In this document: positions 44,895-54,004 of the stretch, one piece after another
Position numbering within the stretch: the first letter of the stretch is position 1
Layout: each line of letters begins with the position of its first letter
Origin: an uncultured Blautia sp.
GTDB lineage: Bacteria; Bacillota; Clostridia; Lachnospirales; Lachnospiraceae
Direction of reading: 5' to 3'
Assembly (NCBI GenBank): GCA_934408705.1
Contig: CAKRVL010000004.1
Coordinates: 1-58,527, forward strand
DNA length: 58,527 nt
Notes under the pieces: generated by a model
What the model saw: the letters and a program-made list of their open reading frames with translations, nothing else
Databases searched by the model: none
Told to the model about the DNA's origin: nothing
Position numbers and translations under genes: made by a program

Positions 44895-45166
44895 ATGCTT
44901 CACCTTCTTTTTATTTTTTATCCGCAGATGCCTCCAATCCGCAGAAAATCCGTACAGCAAATGCTGCCTCCTGTATCTTTGTACAAGATGATACCGCCCC
45001 ATAAAAGAATAGCCGACGCCGTTCAAAAAACAAATTTACGGTTCTTCTTTGAACTGGTCGTCGGCCTTTTCATTACTGCTTCCTGTCCCTGTGAACAGCA
45101 GCCTTTGTAATTCGCGTCTCCTTTAATCTAAAAAATATTGTACAAAATATTCTTTTTATGCAAAAT
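44895..45166 (-). ncRNA. Long structured leader of xdhABC, candidate regulatory RNA
   Basis: About 235-265 nt would precede xdhA in the transcript. A 16-bp stem with two single-base bulges (45012-45027 with 45048-45065) is the main feature; before it is a CTGCTGT/ACAG..CAG hairpin (45077-45101); after it come GTATC/GATAC, CAGC/GCTG and a 9-base direct repeat TCTGCGGAT (44945-44937, 44928-44920). Its position before a molybdenum enzyme operon fits a molybdenum cofactor or purine-sensing RNA, but I could not match a known consensus. Confidence 0.45.
45023..45073 (-). CDS. Possible 16-residue leader peptide
   Basis: ATG at 45073, AGGA 8 nt upstream, TGA at 45025-45023. The peptide is very basic (about seven Lys/Arg) and its codons run through the 5' arm and loop of the main leader hairpin, so translation would disrupt it. 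It may be chance within a structured RNA. Confidence 0.25.
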   Translation of the reverse strand: MKRPTTSSKKNRKFVF

Positions 45167-45197
45167 TATTGTATCACATTTATTAGGGATTTTGCAA
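45137..45197 (-). promoter_or_regulatory. Promoter(s) of xdhABC
   Basis: On the minus strand: TTGCAA (45197-45192), 18-nt spacer, TACAAT (45173-45168). A second, weaker pair TTGCAT (45163-45158) and TACAAT (45142-45137) has a 15-nt spacer. Both give a long leader before xdhA. Confidence 0.5.
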
Positions 45198-45267
45198 CAT
45201 TTTTATAGATTATTTTAAGATTTTATTGTTAATTTTTTGAAATTTTTGAAATAATTCCAGCTATTTC

Positions 45268-45759
45268 TCAATTTTGCTTAGTTAAGATTCCATGCAGGTC
45301 ATAAATTGCATGTCTCGGACACTTCACTGCACACATTCCACAGCTTAAGCAAATAGTTTCATCTATCACCGCACAGTTATCTATAACCTTTATTGCACCT
45401 GCCGTACAGGTCTTCTCACAGATACCACAGCCAATACAGCTGACCTGGCACTGTTTTTTCGCCTCTGCTCCTTTATTTTTATTGGAGCATTTCACAACGA
45501 TCCAGTTGGCACATTCATGAACATGGATGATTTTCTGAGGACAAACCTTCGCACAGGCTCCACAACCGATACACTTCTCCTCATCTACCTGTGCTACCCC
45601 GTATTCATTCAGGGAAATAGCGCCAAGCTTACATTTTTCCACGCAGGCTTTGCAGCCAATACATCCATCTTTGCACCCTTCATCACCGGTTGTGGCTCTG
45701 CAACCCCCATTACATGCCACAACTGCTGATCTGTACGGAAATTTTTTCTTTACTGCCAT
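45268..45759 (-). CDS. Multi-cluster 4Fe-4S ferredoxin
   Basis: 163 residues with four CxxCxxCxxxC motifs ([44 protein letters not shown]) plus extra N-terminal cysteines; related to RnfB-like ferredoxin domains. It starts 3 nt after the xdhD stop, so it is probably the electron partner of that hydroxylase, which has no FAD domain of its own, or of YgfK. Confidence 0.88.
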   Translation of the reverse strand: MAVKKKFPYRSAVVACNGGCRATTGDEGCKDGCIGCKACVEKCKLGAISLNEYGVAQVDEEKCIGCGACAKVCPQKIIHVHECANWIVVKCSNKNKGAEAKKQCQVSCIGCGICEKTCTAGAIKVIDNCAVIDETICLSCGMCAVKCPRHAIYDLHGILTKQN

Positions 45760-45762
45760 CTT

Positions 45763-48345
45763 TCATCCCTTCCTTTCATATGGTGTTCCACTAAGAGGAA
45801 GGCTGTAACGCCTTACACCATCTCTTCGGAAATAGGCATCCGCAATTGCAGGTGCAGTAGGAATTGAAGTAATCTCCCCAATACCAATAGCACCACATGC
45901 AACCTTAAGCCCTGGTTTATCAATGACAATGGCATCAACCTTGGGAACTTCATGTGCACGGAACAATCCCAGGGAACCATATTTGGAAATAGGTTTACAA
46001 TTCTCATCAATAGGATATTTTTCCCTGAGGGCAAATCCTACAGACATTATTACGCCACCCTCGATCTGGCCCTCGCAGGACAAAGGATTGACTGCTTTTC
46101 CCACATCATGGGCTGCCACCATCTCCTCGATCTTACCGGTCTTGGAATCCAGAATACACACCTGGGTTGCATAGCCGTAAGCCACATGAGAAACCGGATT
46201 CGGCACATTTGCACCAAGAGGATCTGTCTTTGCCAGATACTCTGCATAGTAGACCTTGCCGATCATGTCTTCCACTGTCATGCCTGCCTTCTTATCCTCC
46301 ATCAGCTTCTCGCAGGCTCTTCTGCATGCCTCACCTGTAACAAGCGTCTGCCTGGAGCCAGATGTGGTTCCGGAATCCGGGGCTACCCAGGTATTGCTTC
46401 TCTCATAAACAATATCTTCTCTTTCTATATCTGTGTTACTTACGATCAACTGTGTAAGCACCGTACCAAGTCCCTGTCCAATACAGGATGCACCTGAATA
46501 AATGTGAAGCTTCTTATCCTCCTCATAAATCAGTTTCACCCGTCCGGTATCCGGGATTCCCACACCTACGCCTGCATTTTTCATGGCACAGCCCAGTCCC
46601 ACAGCCTTGCCTGCAGCAAGCGCAGCGTCATATTTCTCTTTTACCGCCTCCAAAGTCTCCACAAGTCCGGTAGACTCATCTACAATCTGACCATTAGGAA
46701 GAGTTTCTCCTGGACGGATGGCATTACGGTAACGGATTTCCCAGGGAGTGATCCCAACTTTATCTGCCATCATATTCAGAAGTGTCTCTGTTGCGAAGCA
46801 GGTCTGGGTAACTCCAAATCCGCGGAAAGCTCCAGCAGGTGGATTATTGGTGTAATAAGCAGTTCCCTCAATCTCAAAATTTTCATAATGATATGGGCCC
46901 GCCGCATGAGTACATGCTCGTTCCAGAACCGGACCGCCAAGAGATGCAAATGCACCTGTATCAGAAGCTACCTTTGCTTTTACTCCCATAATATTTCCAT
47001 TCTCATCACAGCCCATGGTCACATCCATATAAAATGGGTGACGCTTCGGATGGACAAGCAAGGACTCTGCTCTCGTAAGCTTCATCTTAACCGGCTTTTT
47101 GGTTATATAAGTGAGAAGTGCACTTAAATGCTGCACTGTCATATCTTCCTTACCGCCAAAGCCGCCTCCTACCAGAGCATTCTGAACCTTCACTTTGTCT
47201 GTGCCAAGAAGCATACAGCACTCATGCAGTGTCTGATGGGCCGACTGGTCAGTAGAATAAACAAATATATCCCCTTCCTCATCATAGAATGAAACTGCAC
47301 ACTCCGGTTCCAGAAATGCGTGTTCTGTCCATGGTGTTTCAAACCTGTGAGAGATCACATATTTGGAATTGGCAATAGCCTCATCAGCATTTCCTCTGCT
47401 GATATGCTTATGTGCACAAATATTATTCTCTTCCTCATCAAATACCTTTGGTGCATCAGGCGCTGCCGCTTCCTCTATGGTATGAACATGAGGCAGAACC
47501 TCATATTCTACTTTAATCAGTCTGGCCGCCTTATCTGCTGTTTCTTTATCCTTCGCAGCTACAAGTGCAATGGCGTCACCAAGATAATGGGTAAGCCCGC
47601 CTACCGGAATCAGGGTATACTGATCATGCTTCAGATGCCCGATTTTATTTTCCCCGGGAATATCCTCTGCTGTTACTACAGCCTCCACGCCTGGCAGCTC
47701 CAGAGCTTTCGTCGTATCAATGGAAAGCACCCTGGCGCGAGCATATTTGCTTCGAAGTGCTGAGCCGTAAAGCATGCCTTCCGGATAAAAATCATCCGGA
47801 TATTTACCTGTGCCAAGAACCTTTTCCCCCACATCAATTCTTGCCACGCGTGATCCAATATTCCAATTGTCGTCTTTCTCCTCCGGAAATACTCCCTCTC
47901 TCATAATTCCGGCTGCAATTCGTACTGCATCTATAATTTTTACATACCCGGTACAACGGCAGTAATTGTTGCGCAGGGCATATTTGATTTCATCATCAGT
48001 TGGCTCTTTATTCACATCCAGAAGGGCTTTCGTACACATCACCATGCCAGGAATACAAAATCCGCACTGTACTGCACCGGCTTTTCCGTATGCGTAGGTG
48101 TATACCTTCTCCTCCCACTCGGTCAATCCTTCTACTGTAATGATGTTTCTGCCTTCCAGCAGATCTGTATCCGGCACACAGGCCTTACAGGTTCTACCAT
48201 CAATAATAACTGTACAGGCTCCACAGGCACCTTCACTACAGCCATCTTTTACAGAAGTTAAATGTAACTCATCACGGAGAAATCTGAGAAGCTTTTGATT
48301 TTTTTTCGCCTCTACTCTCTGGCCATTAACTGTAAATACTGCCAT
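45763..48345 (-). CDS. xdhD: Selenium-dependent xanthine dehydrogenase-type hydroxylase
   Basis: 860 residues. The N-terminal [2Fe-2S] domain (C36, C41, C44, C56; a second cluster near QCGFC and CRCTGY) is fused to a molybdenum-binding domain (GGGFGGKED, FRGFGVTQ, SCIGQGLGTVL, GIGEITSIP with the catalytic Glu). No FAD domain. This layout is that of XdhD/selenium-dependent XDH, one of the genes tied to bacterial urate degradation. Maturation by yqeB, yqeC, mocA and the XdhC-type protein is expected. Confidence 0.92.
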   Translation of the reverse strand: MAVFTVNGQRVEAKKNQKLLRFLRDELHLTSVKDGCSEGACGACTVIIDGRTCKACVPDTDLLEGRNIITVEGLTEWEEKVYTYAYGKAGAVQCGFCIPGMVMCTKALLDVNKEPTDDEIKYALRNNYCRCTGYVKIIDAVRIAAGIMREGVFPEEKDDNWNIGSRVARIDVGEKVLGTGKYPDDFYPEGMLYGSALRSKYARARVLSIDTTKALELPGVEAVVTAEDIPGENKIGHLKHDQYTLIPVGGLTHYLGDAIALVAAKDKETADKAARLIKVEYEVLPHVHTIEEAAAPDAPKVFDEEENNICAHKHISRGNADEAIANSKYVISHRFETPWTEHAFLEPECAVSFYDEEGDIFVYSTDQSAHQTLHECCMLLGTDKVKVQNALVGGGFGGKEDMTVQHLSALLTYITKKPVKMKLTRAESLLVHPKRHPFYMDVTMGCDENGNIMGVKAKVASDTGAFASLGGPVLERACTHAAGPYHYENFEIEGTAYYTNNPPAGAFRGFGVTQTCFATETLLNMMADKVGITPWEIRYRNAIRPGETLPNGQIVDESTGLVETLEAVKEKYDAALAAGKAVGLGCAMKNAGVGVGIPDTGRVKLIYEEDKKLHIYSGASCIGQGLGTVLTQLIVSNTDIEREDIVYERSNTWVAPDSGTTSGSRQTLVTGEACRRACEKLMEDKKAGMTVEDMIGKVYYAEYLAKTDPLGANVPNPVSHVAYGYATQVCILDSKTGKIEEMVAAHDVGKAVNPLSCEGQIEGGVIMSVGFALREKYPIDENCKPISKYGSLGLFRAHEVPKVDAIVIDKPGLKVACGAIGIGEITSIPTAPAIADAYFRRDGVRRYSLPLSGTPYERKG

Positions 48346-48372
48346 ATTGGATCCTCCTTTCTACTACACCCC

Positions 48373-48409
48373 ATTATAGACGCTGTCCACAGCCCCTAAG
48401 CTGTGGACA
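48373..48409 (-). promoter_or_regulatory. Dyad operator and -10 before xdhD
   Basis: TGTCCACAG (48384-48392) and CTGTGGACA (48401-48409) are 9-bp inverted repeats spaced 8 bp; on the minus strand TATAAT (48378-48373) follows. The -35 position (GCTTAG) is poor and lies inside the dyad, so a bound activator probably replaces it. A terminator for ygfK is less likely as no T-run follows. Confidence 0.5.
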
Positions 48410-48423
48410 ACGATCTTTTCATT

Positions 48424-51423
48424 TTATTTTGTTATCAGATATCCATAATCATCGATCACTGCGCAGATCAGCTTCTTCAAACCATCGTACAGCTTATCAG
48501 CAGGATCATCTGCCTTGCAGTCTGTAATCTGTCCTACGAATCTTACTTTGCAGGTCTTAGCCTCTTTATCCAGGACTACAAAGCCATCATTTGTACTGTC
48601 AGCCATGTCTTTTTCATTTGCAAACAGAGTGAATTTATCTTTATAAGGTGCACTTGCATATGGACAAAAGCTCTTACAGTTGCCACACTCATTACACATA
48701 TAATCTACGTGGATCACCTGGTTCATTTCCATACCCGGAACCTTAATGGAAATATTTGCACGGTTAGGGCAGACATCAACACAGTTCTCGCAAACCTTGT
48801 TACATGTAAGACATCTTTCTTCCTCAGTCTTTGCCTCATTACTGTGTTTCAGGATACCTTTCTTTCCAAAGCAATCCTTCTCATCACCTGTTACAGCAGC
48901 GTCTTTGGTAATCTCTTTGCCGAGAATATCCTTTACAGCCAGCTGTGCGTCCCGGATTCCCTCTACGATAGTTGCAGCACCCTTTGCACCATCTCCGGCT
49001 ACATAGACACCACTTACACTTGTTTCAAGTGTCTTATCATTAACCTTCGCTTTTCCTCTTTCATCAACCGCAATCTGGTTTGAAGTATAGAAATCAGTGT
49101 CAATCTTTTCACCAACTGCTACGATCACAGTATCTGCAGGAACTTCTTCCACATCAGCGGTCTCAGTTACACTGGCACGTCCGGAAGCGTCCATCTGTCC
49201 CAGCACCATCTTCTTGCAGATCAGTCTGCCATTCTCAAGGCTTACCGGGGAAAGAAGCTCTTTGAACTCTACTCCCTCCTCAAGAACCTCCAGAAGCTCA
49301 TCCTCAGCTGCCGGCATGTAACGTTTGGTTCTTCTGTAAACAAGATAAACATGCTCTACACCCTCAGTGCGTTTGGCTGCTCTGGCTGTATCCATAGCAG
49401 TATTTCCACCACCGATAACCACAACATTTCTGCCAATATCAAGCTTACCGTCATTTGCCTTGAAATCGCGAAGGAATTTCAGCGCATTCACAGTCTCGCC
49501 CTTTTCCAGTTTCAAGGTGCCTGGCTTACCAGCTCCAATAGCAAGGATCACAGCATCATAGCCCTGCGCTTTCAGATCAGCCACAGATGTGATCTCAGTA
49601 TTTGTACGGATCTCTACACCCATTTTCTGGATGAAAGAAATATCTTTATCAATAGCTTCATTTCCAATACGGAAGCCCGGGATCACATAACGGATTACAC
49701 CGCCAGCTTTCTCCTCTTTCTCAAAAACAGTAACTGCTGCGCCCTCTCTTGCAAGGAAATAAGCTGCTGCAATACCAGCAGGACCACCGCCTACCACTGC
49801 AACCTTTTTGCCACATGGCTCCCCTGCTTTAATCTCATCGATCAGCTGCTCATAGCCATGCTCAGCAGCTGTAAGCTTGGTTCCACGAATATTAACAGAT
49901 TCCTCGTAGAAATTACGAGTACATTTCGTCATACAGTTATGTGCACATAAGGTTCCTGTAATAAACGGAAGAGCGTTCTTCTCCAGGATCACTTCCAGTG
50001 CTTCCTTATACTTACCTTCTCCTGTAAGTGCAATATACTGCGGAATATCCTGATGGATCGGACATCCTTCTGAACATGGTGCATAGAAGCAGTCAAGAAG
50101 CGGAACCTCCTTAGTGCTCTTTCTGTTCGGGAGCGGCTTGATATTCTTAACATGATGTGCATCTGTAATAGCATCCTCTGCCAGCTTTTTCAGTGCATCA
50201 ACATCAATTCCATCCCATTTCTCAGGACAAATTCCCTCTACCTTATCTGCCACCTGGGTAAATCTCTGATATCCGCCAGTCTTCAGAAGGGTAGTTGCCA
50301 TAGTTACCGGCCAGATACCGCATCCAACAATTTTGTCAATATTGTAATAGTCTGCACCTCCGGAATAGGAAATCCGGAGCTTTCCTGCAAATTCTGCCGA
50401 AAGCTTAGCTGCAAGAGAAATAGAAAGCGGGAACAATGCCTTACCAGACATATACATTTCTTCACTTGGAAGCTCGCTTCTGGTAACATCAACAGGAAAT
50501 GTATTGGTGATCTTCACGCCAAACTCCAGTCCCAGCTCCTCAGATAATTTCATCAGACGGGTAAGCATTGGAACTGCATCCTCATACTGTAGATCATCCT
50601 TGAAATGGAAGTCACCAAATACCATATAATCATATCCCATTTTATCCATGGTTTCTCTTGCGAAATCATAACCAAGAAGAGTTGGGTTACATTTTACAAA
50701 TGTATTGATATGTTTCTCAGTGAGAAGATAATTTGCAATACTCTCAATCTCCTGTGGAGGACATCCATGTAAAGTGGAGATAGTAGCAGAATTACAGACA
50801 TTTGACGGAATTGCTTCAATGTCTTCTCTTGTAAAATTATGGAATTTATCAGCGTTATCCAGAAGCCATTTCTTACATTCCTGGAAAATTGCAGTATCCC
50901 TGGCTTCCATCATTCCATCAATAAATGTATTTACTTTATTGCCCTTGATTCCAGCAAGATCATAGCCCACAGAAATGTTAAACTGGAAACCATCCTGTGC
51001 GCCAAGACCAAATTCCTTAGCCATCACATGAAGAATAAACCATGCCTTGATGTACTCTCCCATGGCATCCGGAACTGTAAGCTCGGTAGACCATTCACAG
51101 TTATAGCCTTCATCATCAGCCAGGATACAAGGCTTATTCACACATGCAGAAAGCTCTGCGCCATCCATCTTCTGAACTGTCTTCAGCTCAAAGAAACGTG
51201 CCCCTGCATAGTAGGAAGCAATAATGTTCTGTGCAAGCTGGGTATGTGGGCCTGCTGCCGGTCCTACAGGTGTCTCAAGATTTCTGCCAAAGATGGTCAT
51301 ATCATTCTTCGCATCAGCTGTATACGGACGATGCACTCCAAATACAGTATCCTGACTCTTCTTCTCCTGAAGAACCCAGTCCACCAGCTGCCCGAAAGGC
51401 ATACATGTCATAATATCACTCAT
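48424..51423 (-). CDS. ygfK: YgfK, Fe-S flavoprotein reductase
   Basis: 999 residues. N-terminal dihydroorotate-dehydrogenase-like barrel (about 1-430: NLETPVGPAAGPHTQLAQN, CNSATISTLHGCPPQEIE), GltD-type Fe-S region (about 445-530: CSEGCPIHQDIP, CAHNCMTKCTR), FAD/NAD(P)H domain (about 550-850: AVVGGGPAGIAAAY, VVVIGGGNTAMDTARA) and a C-terminal ferredoxin part (CLTCNKVCENCVDVCPNR, CNECGNCKSFCPYA). Called putative selenate reductase, but its constant place in purine clusters points to reductive attack on the purine ring. Two nt after ssnA. Confidence 0.93.
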   Translation of the reverse strand: MSDIMTCMPFGQLVDWVLQEKKSQDTVFGVHRPYTADAKNDMTIFGRNLETPVGPAAGPHTQLAQNIIASYYAGARFFELKTVQKMDGAELSACVNKPCILADDEGYNCEWSTELTVPDAMGEYIKAWFILHVMAKEFGLGAQDGFQFNISVGYDLAGIKGNKVNTFIDGMMEARDTAIFQECKKWLLDNADKFHNFTREDIEAIPSNVCNSATISTLHGCPPQEIESIANYLLTEKHINTFVKCNPTLLGYDFARETMDKMGYDYMVFGDFHFKDDLQYEDAVPMLTRLMKLSEELGLEFGVKITNTFPVDVTRSELPSEEMYMSGKALFPLSISLAAKLSAEFAGKLRISYSGGADYYNIDKIVGCGIWPVTMATTLLKTGGYQRFTQVADKVEGICPEKWDGIDVDALKKLAEDAITDAHHVKNIKPLPNRKSTKEVPLLDCFYAPCSEGCPIHQDIPQYIALTGEGKYKEALEVILEKNALPFITGTLCAHNCMTKCTRNFYEESVNIRGTKLTAAEHGYEQLIDEIKAGEPCGKKVAVVGGGPAGIAAAYFLAREGAAVTVFEKEEKAGGVIRYVIPGFRIGNEAIDKDISFIQKMGVEIRTNTEITSVADLKAQGYDAVILAIGAGKPGTLKLEKGETVNALKFLRDFKANDGKLDIGRNVVVIGGGNTAMDTARAAKRTEGVEHVYLVYRRTKRYMPAAEDELLEVLEEGVEFKELLSPVSLENGRLICKKMVLGQMDASGRASVTETADVEEVPADTVIVAVGEKIDTDFYTSNQIAVDERGKAKVNDKTLETSVSGVYVAGDGAKGAATIVEGIRDAQLAVKDILGKEITKDAAVTGDEKDCFGKKGILKHSNEAKTEEERCLTCNKVCENCVDVCPNRANISIKVPGMEMNQVIHVDYMCNECGNCKSFCPYASAPYKDKFTLFANEKDMADSTNDGFVVLDKEAKTCKVRFVGQITDCKADDPADKLYDGLKKLICAVIDDYGYLITK

Positions 51424-51425
51424 AC

Positions 51426-52763
51426 TTATTTTCCTCCGTTAATATCCTCTGCAAGCTCCTGTGCAGACTGTCTGCAGTCAGCCATAACCTTATCCACATC
51501 ACATACCAGCACTTCTCTGTCTTTCATAAGAACCTTACCATTACATACAGTAGTTACTACATCATGTCCGGTAGTTCCGAACAGAAGGTGACCGTTTACA
51601 TTATCAGCTCTCATAGGTGTAAGCGGATTATAATCCATTACGATCACGTCTGCAGCTGCTCCCTCTTTCAGAACGCCAAGCTGTTTCTTAAAGTAACGGT
51701 TAGCAATAATTGCATTATTCTCAAAGAGCATCTTCGGAACTTCACCCCATGCAGCATTAGGATCACACAGATGATGTTTGTGAAGGATATTTGCAACCTT
51801 CCAGGATTCCATCATATCATGTGTATACCCATCTGTTCCAAGTCCTGTAACGATTCCCTTATGAACAAGCTCCATGGTAGGCGGACATCCACAGGCATTT
51901 CCCATGTTAGATTCCGGATTATGCACAACCATGGTATCTGTATCTTTAATTAATTCCATCTCATGCTCGTTAATATAGATACAATGTCCCAGAAGTGTCT
52001 TCGGTCCAAGAATATTCCAGTCATAAAGTCTGTCAACAATTCTCTTACTGTGTTCCTTCAGACACTGGTGAAGATCATAGATTCCCTCAGCAACATGAAT
52101 ATGATATCCTACGCCATCCGGCTTCAATTCATTACAAAGCTCCATGGTTTCATCAGAAATTGTAAAGGATGCATGCATACCCATCATAGCAGCAAGCATA
52201 TCGCTGTCATCTGCAAGTGCATGTTTGATAAAATTCACATTCTCCATTACAGATTCTCTGGATTTATCCATACCATCACGATCAGAAATCTCATAGCAAA
52301 GACAGGTACGAACGCCCAGTTCCCTGGCAGCAGATTCAATAGCAGCAAGAGATCCGGTAATATGTCCGAAACTTGCATGATGGTCAAATACAGTAGTTAC
52401 ACCATTACGGATACTGTCGATATATGTTGCCATTGCAGAAAGTCTGGTCTGCTCCAGTGTAAGATGACGGTCAATGGTCCACCACTGTCCATCCAGAATA
52501 TCCAGAAAGCCTTTAGGATTATAGCCTTTAATACTAAGCCCTCTGGCAAAAGAGCTGTAGATATGCTCATGAGTATTGATAAATGCAGGCATGATTACTC
52601 CGCCTCTGGCATCCACAAATTCTCCGTCCGGATATGCTCTCTTCACTTCATCTGTTGTCCCCACCATAACTATGGTGTTACCATCCATTGCAACTGCACC
52701 GTTCTCTATGAATGCATTGGATGCGTCCCGTGTGATCATTCTTCCATTACCAATAATAAGCAT
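51426..52763 (-). CDS. ssnA: SsnA-type amidohydrolase
   Basis: 445-residue amidohydrolase of the chlorohydrolase/guanine deaminase group. Metal ligands: MPAFINTHEHIYSS, HIHVAEG, GHCIYINEHE and the GTDGYTHD aspartate. Likely hydrolyses a purine-derived amidine or amide bond in the urate pathway; E. coli SsnA is in the same cluster. Start at 52763 after AAGGAGG; earlier in-frame ATG has no ribosome site. First gene of ssnA-ygfK. Confidence 0.92.
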   Translation of the reverse strand: MLIIGNGRMITRDASNAFIENGAVAMDGNTIVMVGTTDEVKRAYPDGEFVDARGGVIMPAFINTHEHIYSSFARGLSIKGYNPKGFLDILDGQWWTIDRHLTLEQTRLSAMATYIDSIRNGVTTVFDHHASFGHITGSLAAIESAARELGVRTCLCYEISDRDGMDKSRESVMENVNFIKHALADDSDMLAAMMGMHASFTISDETMELCNELKPDGVGYHIHVAEGIYDLHQCLKEHSKRIVDRLYDWNILGPKTLLGHCIYINEHEMELIKDTDTMVVHNPESNMGNACGCPPTMELVHKGIVTGLGTDGYTHDMMESWKVANILHKHHLCDPNAAWGEVPKMLFENNAIIANRYFKKQLGVLKEGAAADVIVMDYNPLTPMRADNVNGHLLFGTTGHDVVTTVCNGKVLMKDREVLVCDVDKVMADCRQSAQELAEDINGGK

Positions 52764-52841
52764 ATGGAGTCCTCCTTTACTTGTTAAAATTGTTGAATCA
52801 AAATGCACAATTCAGCATTTTTTAGGATATTTTATACAGTT

Positions 52842-52900
52842 AATGTAACATATTCCCATGTAAATTTCAATAGTAAATCTAAATAATTTTTTGGCTTTCT
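52842..52900 (-). promoter_or_regulatory. ssnA promoter and upstream AGAAAGC box
   Basis: On the minus strand: TTGAAA (52870-52865), 17-nt spacer, TACATT (52847-52842). AGAAAGCCAAAAAATTATTT begins at 52900, 30 nt before the -35; the like segment in ygeX begins 29 nt before its -35. Confidence 0.5.
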
Positions 52901-52945
52901 TAAAAACTTTGTTTTAAGCTGATCTGTAATTTCTTTTGATAAAAA

Positions 52946-52974
52946 AAGCAGCCCGCTATTTATGCGAACCGCTT
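52946..52974 (-). terminator. Terminator of the nucleotide-loop cob unit
   Basis: Minus strand AAGCGGTTCGC pairs with GCGGGCTGCTT over 11 bp (three G-T pairs), 7-nt loop, followed by T5+. It lies about 35 nt after the cobC stop. Confidence 0.8.
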
Positions 52975-53008
52975 GTCTTTTTCTGATACAAATATTGAAT
53001 TTTAATCA

Positions 53009-53602
53009 TCATAGTTCCCGGAGCTTATGCAAAAACTTTCTTCCTTTTTTCCATAATCGAGGATCAATTTCCACTTCATAGCCCTTTCCATTTTTTACAT
53101 GCCAGTCATAAAAAGAACATTCTTCATCTGCATATTCTTCCATCACATTCATAATGGTGCCACCATGTACCACCACAGCCGCCATACTGAGTCCATCCCG
53201 GATACAGCCATTTACAGCCTTCTGGAAACCAATCACATTGCGCCGTTTAAATTCCTCCCGGCTCTCGCCTCCCGGGAACGGCAGCAGTCCGCCGGAATCC
53301 ACCCAGGCCTGATAAAGTTCATTTCCGTTCAACTCCATGTAATTCTTATTTTCAAACTCTCCGAAATCACATTCCGCAAGCTCATCTATGATGTTCAGTT
53401 TTTTCCCTGGAAAAAGGATTCCCGCAGTCTGGGTACAGCGAAGCATCGGACTTGCGTAAACTGCCTGCACGCTGGGATAATCCAGCTTCTCCAGTTCATC
53501 CATTCCCTCCTGGCAAAGAGCTTCATCCGTCCTCTTTCCTATGTATCTTTTCAGCTTGTTTCCGGCCGTCTCTCCGTGACGGATCAACAGAAGCTTAAGC
53601 AT
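53009..53602 (-). CDS. cobC: CobC-like histidine phosphatase
   Basis: 197-residue phosphoglycerate mutase-type phosphatase. The catalytic LIRHGETAGN and VVVHGGTIM motifs and a central CDFGEFENK are present. By position it is the alpha-ribazole phosphate phosphatase of cobalamin assembly. Overlaps the preceding CobU-like gene by 8 nt. Confidence 0.85.
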   Translation of the reverse strand: MLKLLLIRHGETAGNKLKRYIGKRTDEALCQEGMDELEKLDYPSVQAVYASPMLRCTQTAGILFPGKKLNIIDELAECDFGEFENKNYMELNGNELYQAWVDSGGLLPFPGGESREEFKRRNVIGFQKAVNGCIRDGLSMAAVVVHGGTIMNVMEEYADEECSFYDWHVKNGKGYEVEIDPRLWKKGRKFLHKLREL

Positions 53603-53975
53603 TTTTGATCACCGTCCCTATCCCACAGACAACCCGTGTTACTTTTGTGCTTTTTGCAGCCAGGCCGGTGCATACTCTTCCCACTGCTTCACGGTATTTT
53701 CTGTCAAACGCATCCATAGGGACAACACCATAGCCCACCTCCTGGCTCACAAGAATCACATCAGGATTTTTCTCCCATAACTCTTCCGCCAGTCCGGATA
53801 CATCTTTGTCTGCCTTTAATTCTTTTTTGATAAACTCCTGAAAATCCAAAACCCCTTCTGCCCGCATAAGCTCTTCTTTTCCCAGATCAGCCCCATTCTT
53901 CCAGCAGATCCCGGGATGGCATCCTCTTGCATAGGTACTTTTCCCCTGAAATGCACCACCAATGATCATCTCCAT
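53595..53975 (-). CDS. Shortened CobU-like P-loop protein
   Basis: 126 residues. P-loop IGGAFQGKST (residues 5-14) and a C-terminal SQEVGYGVVPMDAFDRKYREAVGRV like the NEVG...N/D..R motif of CobU. It lacks the central part of CobU that holds the guanylylated histidine. It lies between cobS and cobC in a unit that also has a full cobU. It may be an NTPase or a kinase-only form; function not certain. Start at 53975 by ribosome site. Confidence 0.7.
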   Translation of the reverse strand: MEMIIGGAFQGKSTYARGCHPGICWKNGADLGKEELMRAEGVLDFQEFIKKELKADKDVSGLAEELWEKNPDVILVSQEVGYGVVPMDAFDRKYREAVGRVCTGLAAKSTKVTRVVCGIGTVIKNA

Positions 53976-54004
53976 ACGTAGCTTTCCCTTCCTTTCTACA
54001 GGCT

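Noticed and set aside
44895..45026. 44-codon upstream extension of xdhA
   Set aside because: It reads through the structured leader, is unlike the family start, and the ATG at 44894 gives the conserved MIGKRVPRVDAYEKVTG.
33189..52763. Whole purine island as a recent horizontal transfer
   Set aside because: No integrase, tRNA, att-like repeats or clear base shift was seen at its ends; codon differences fit expression level.
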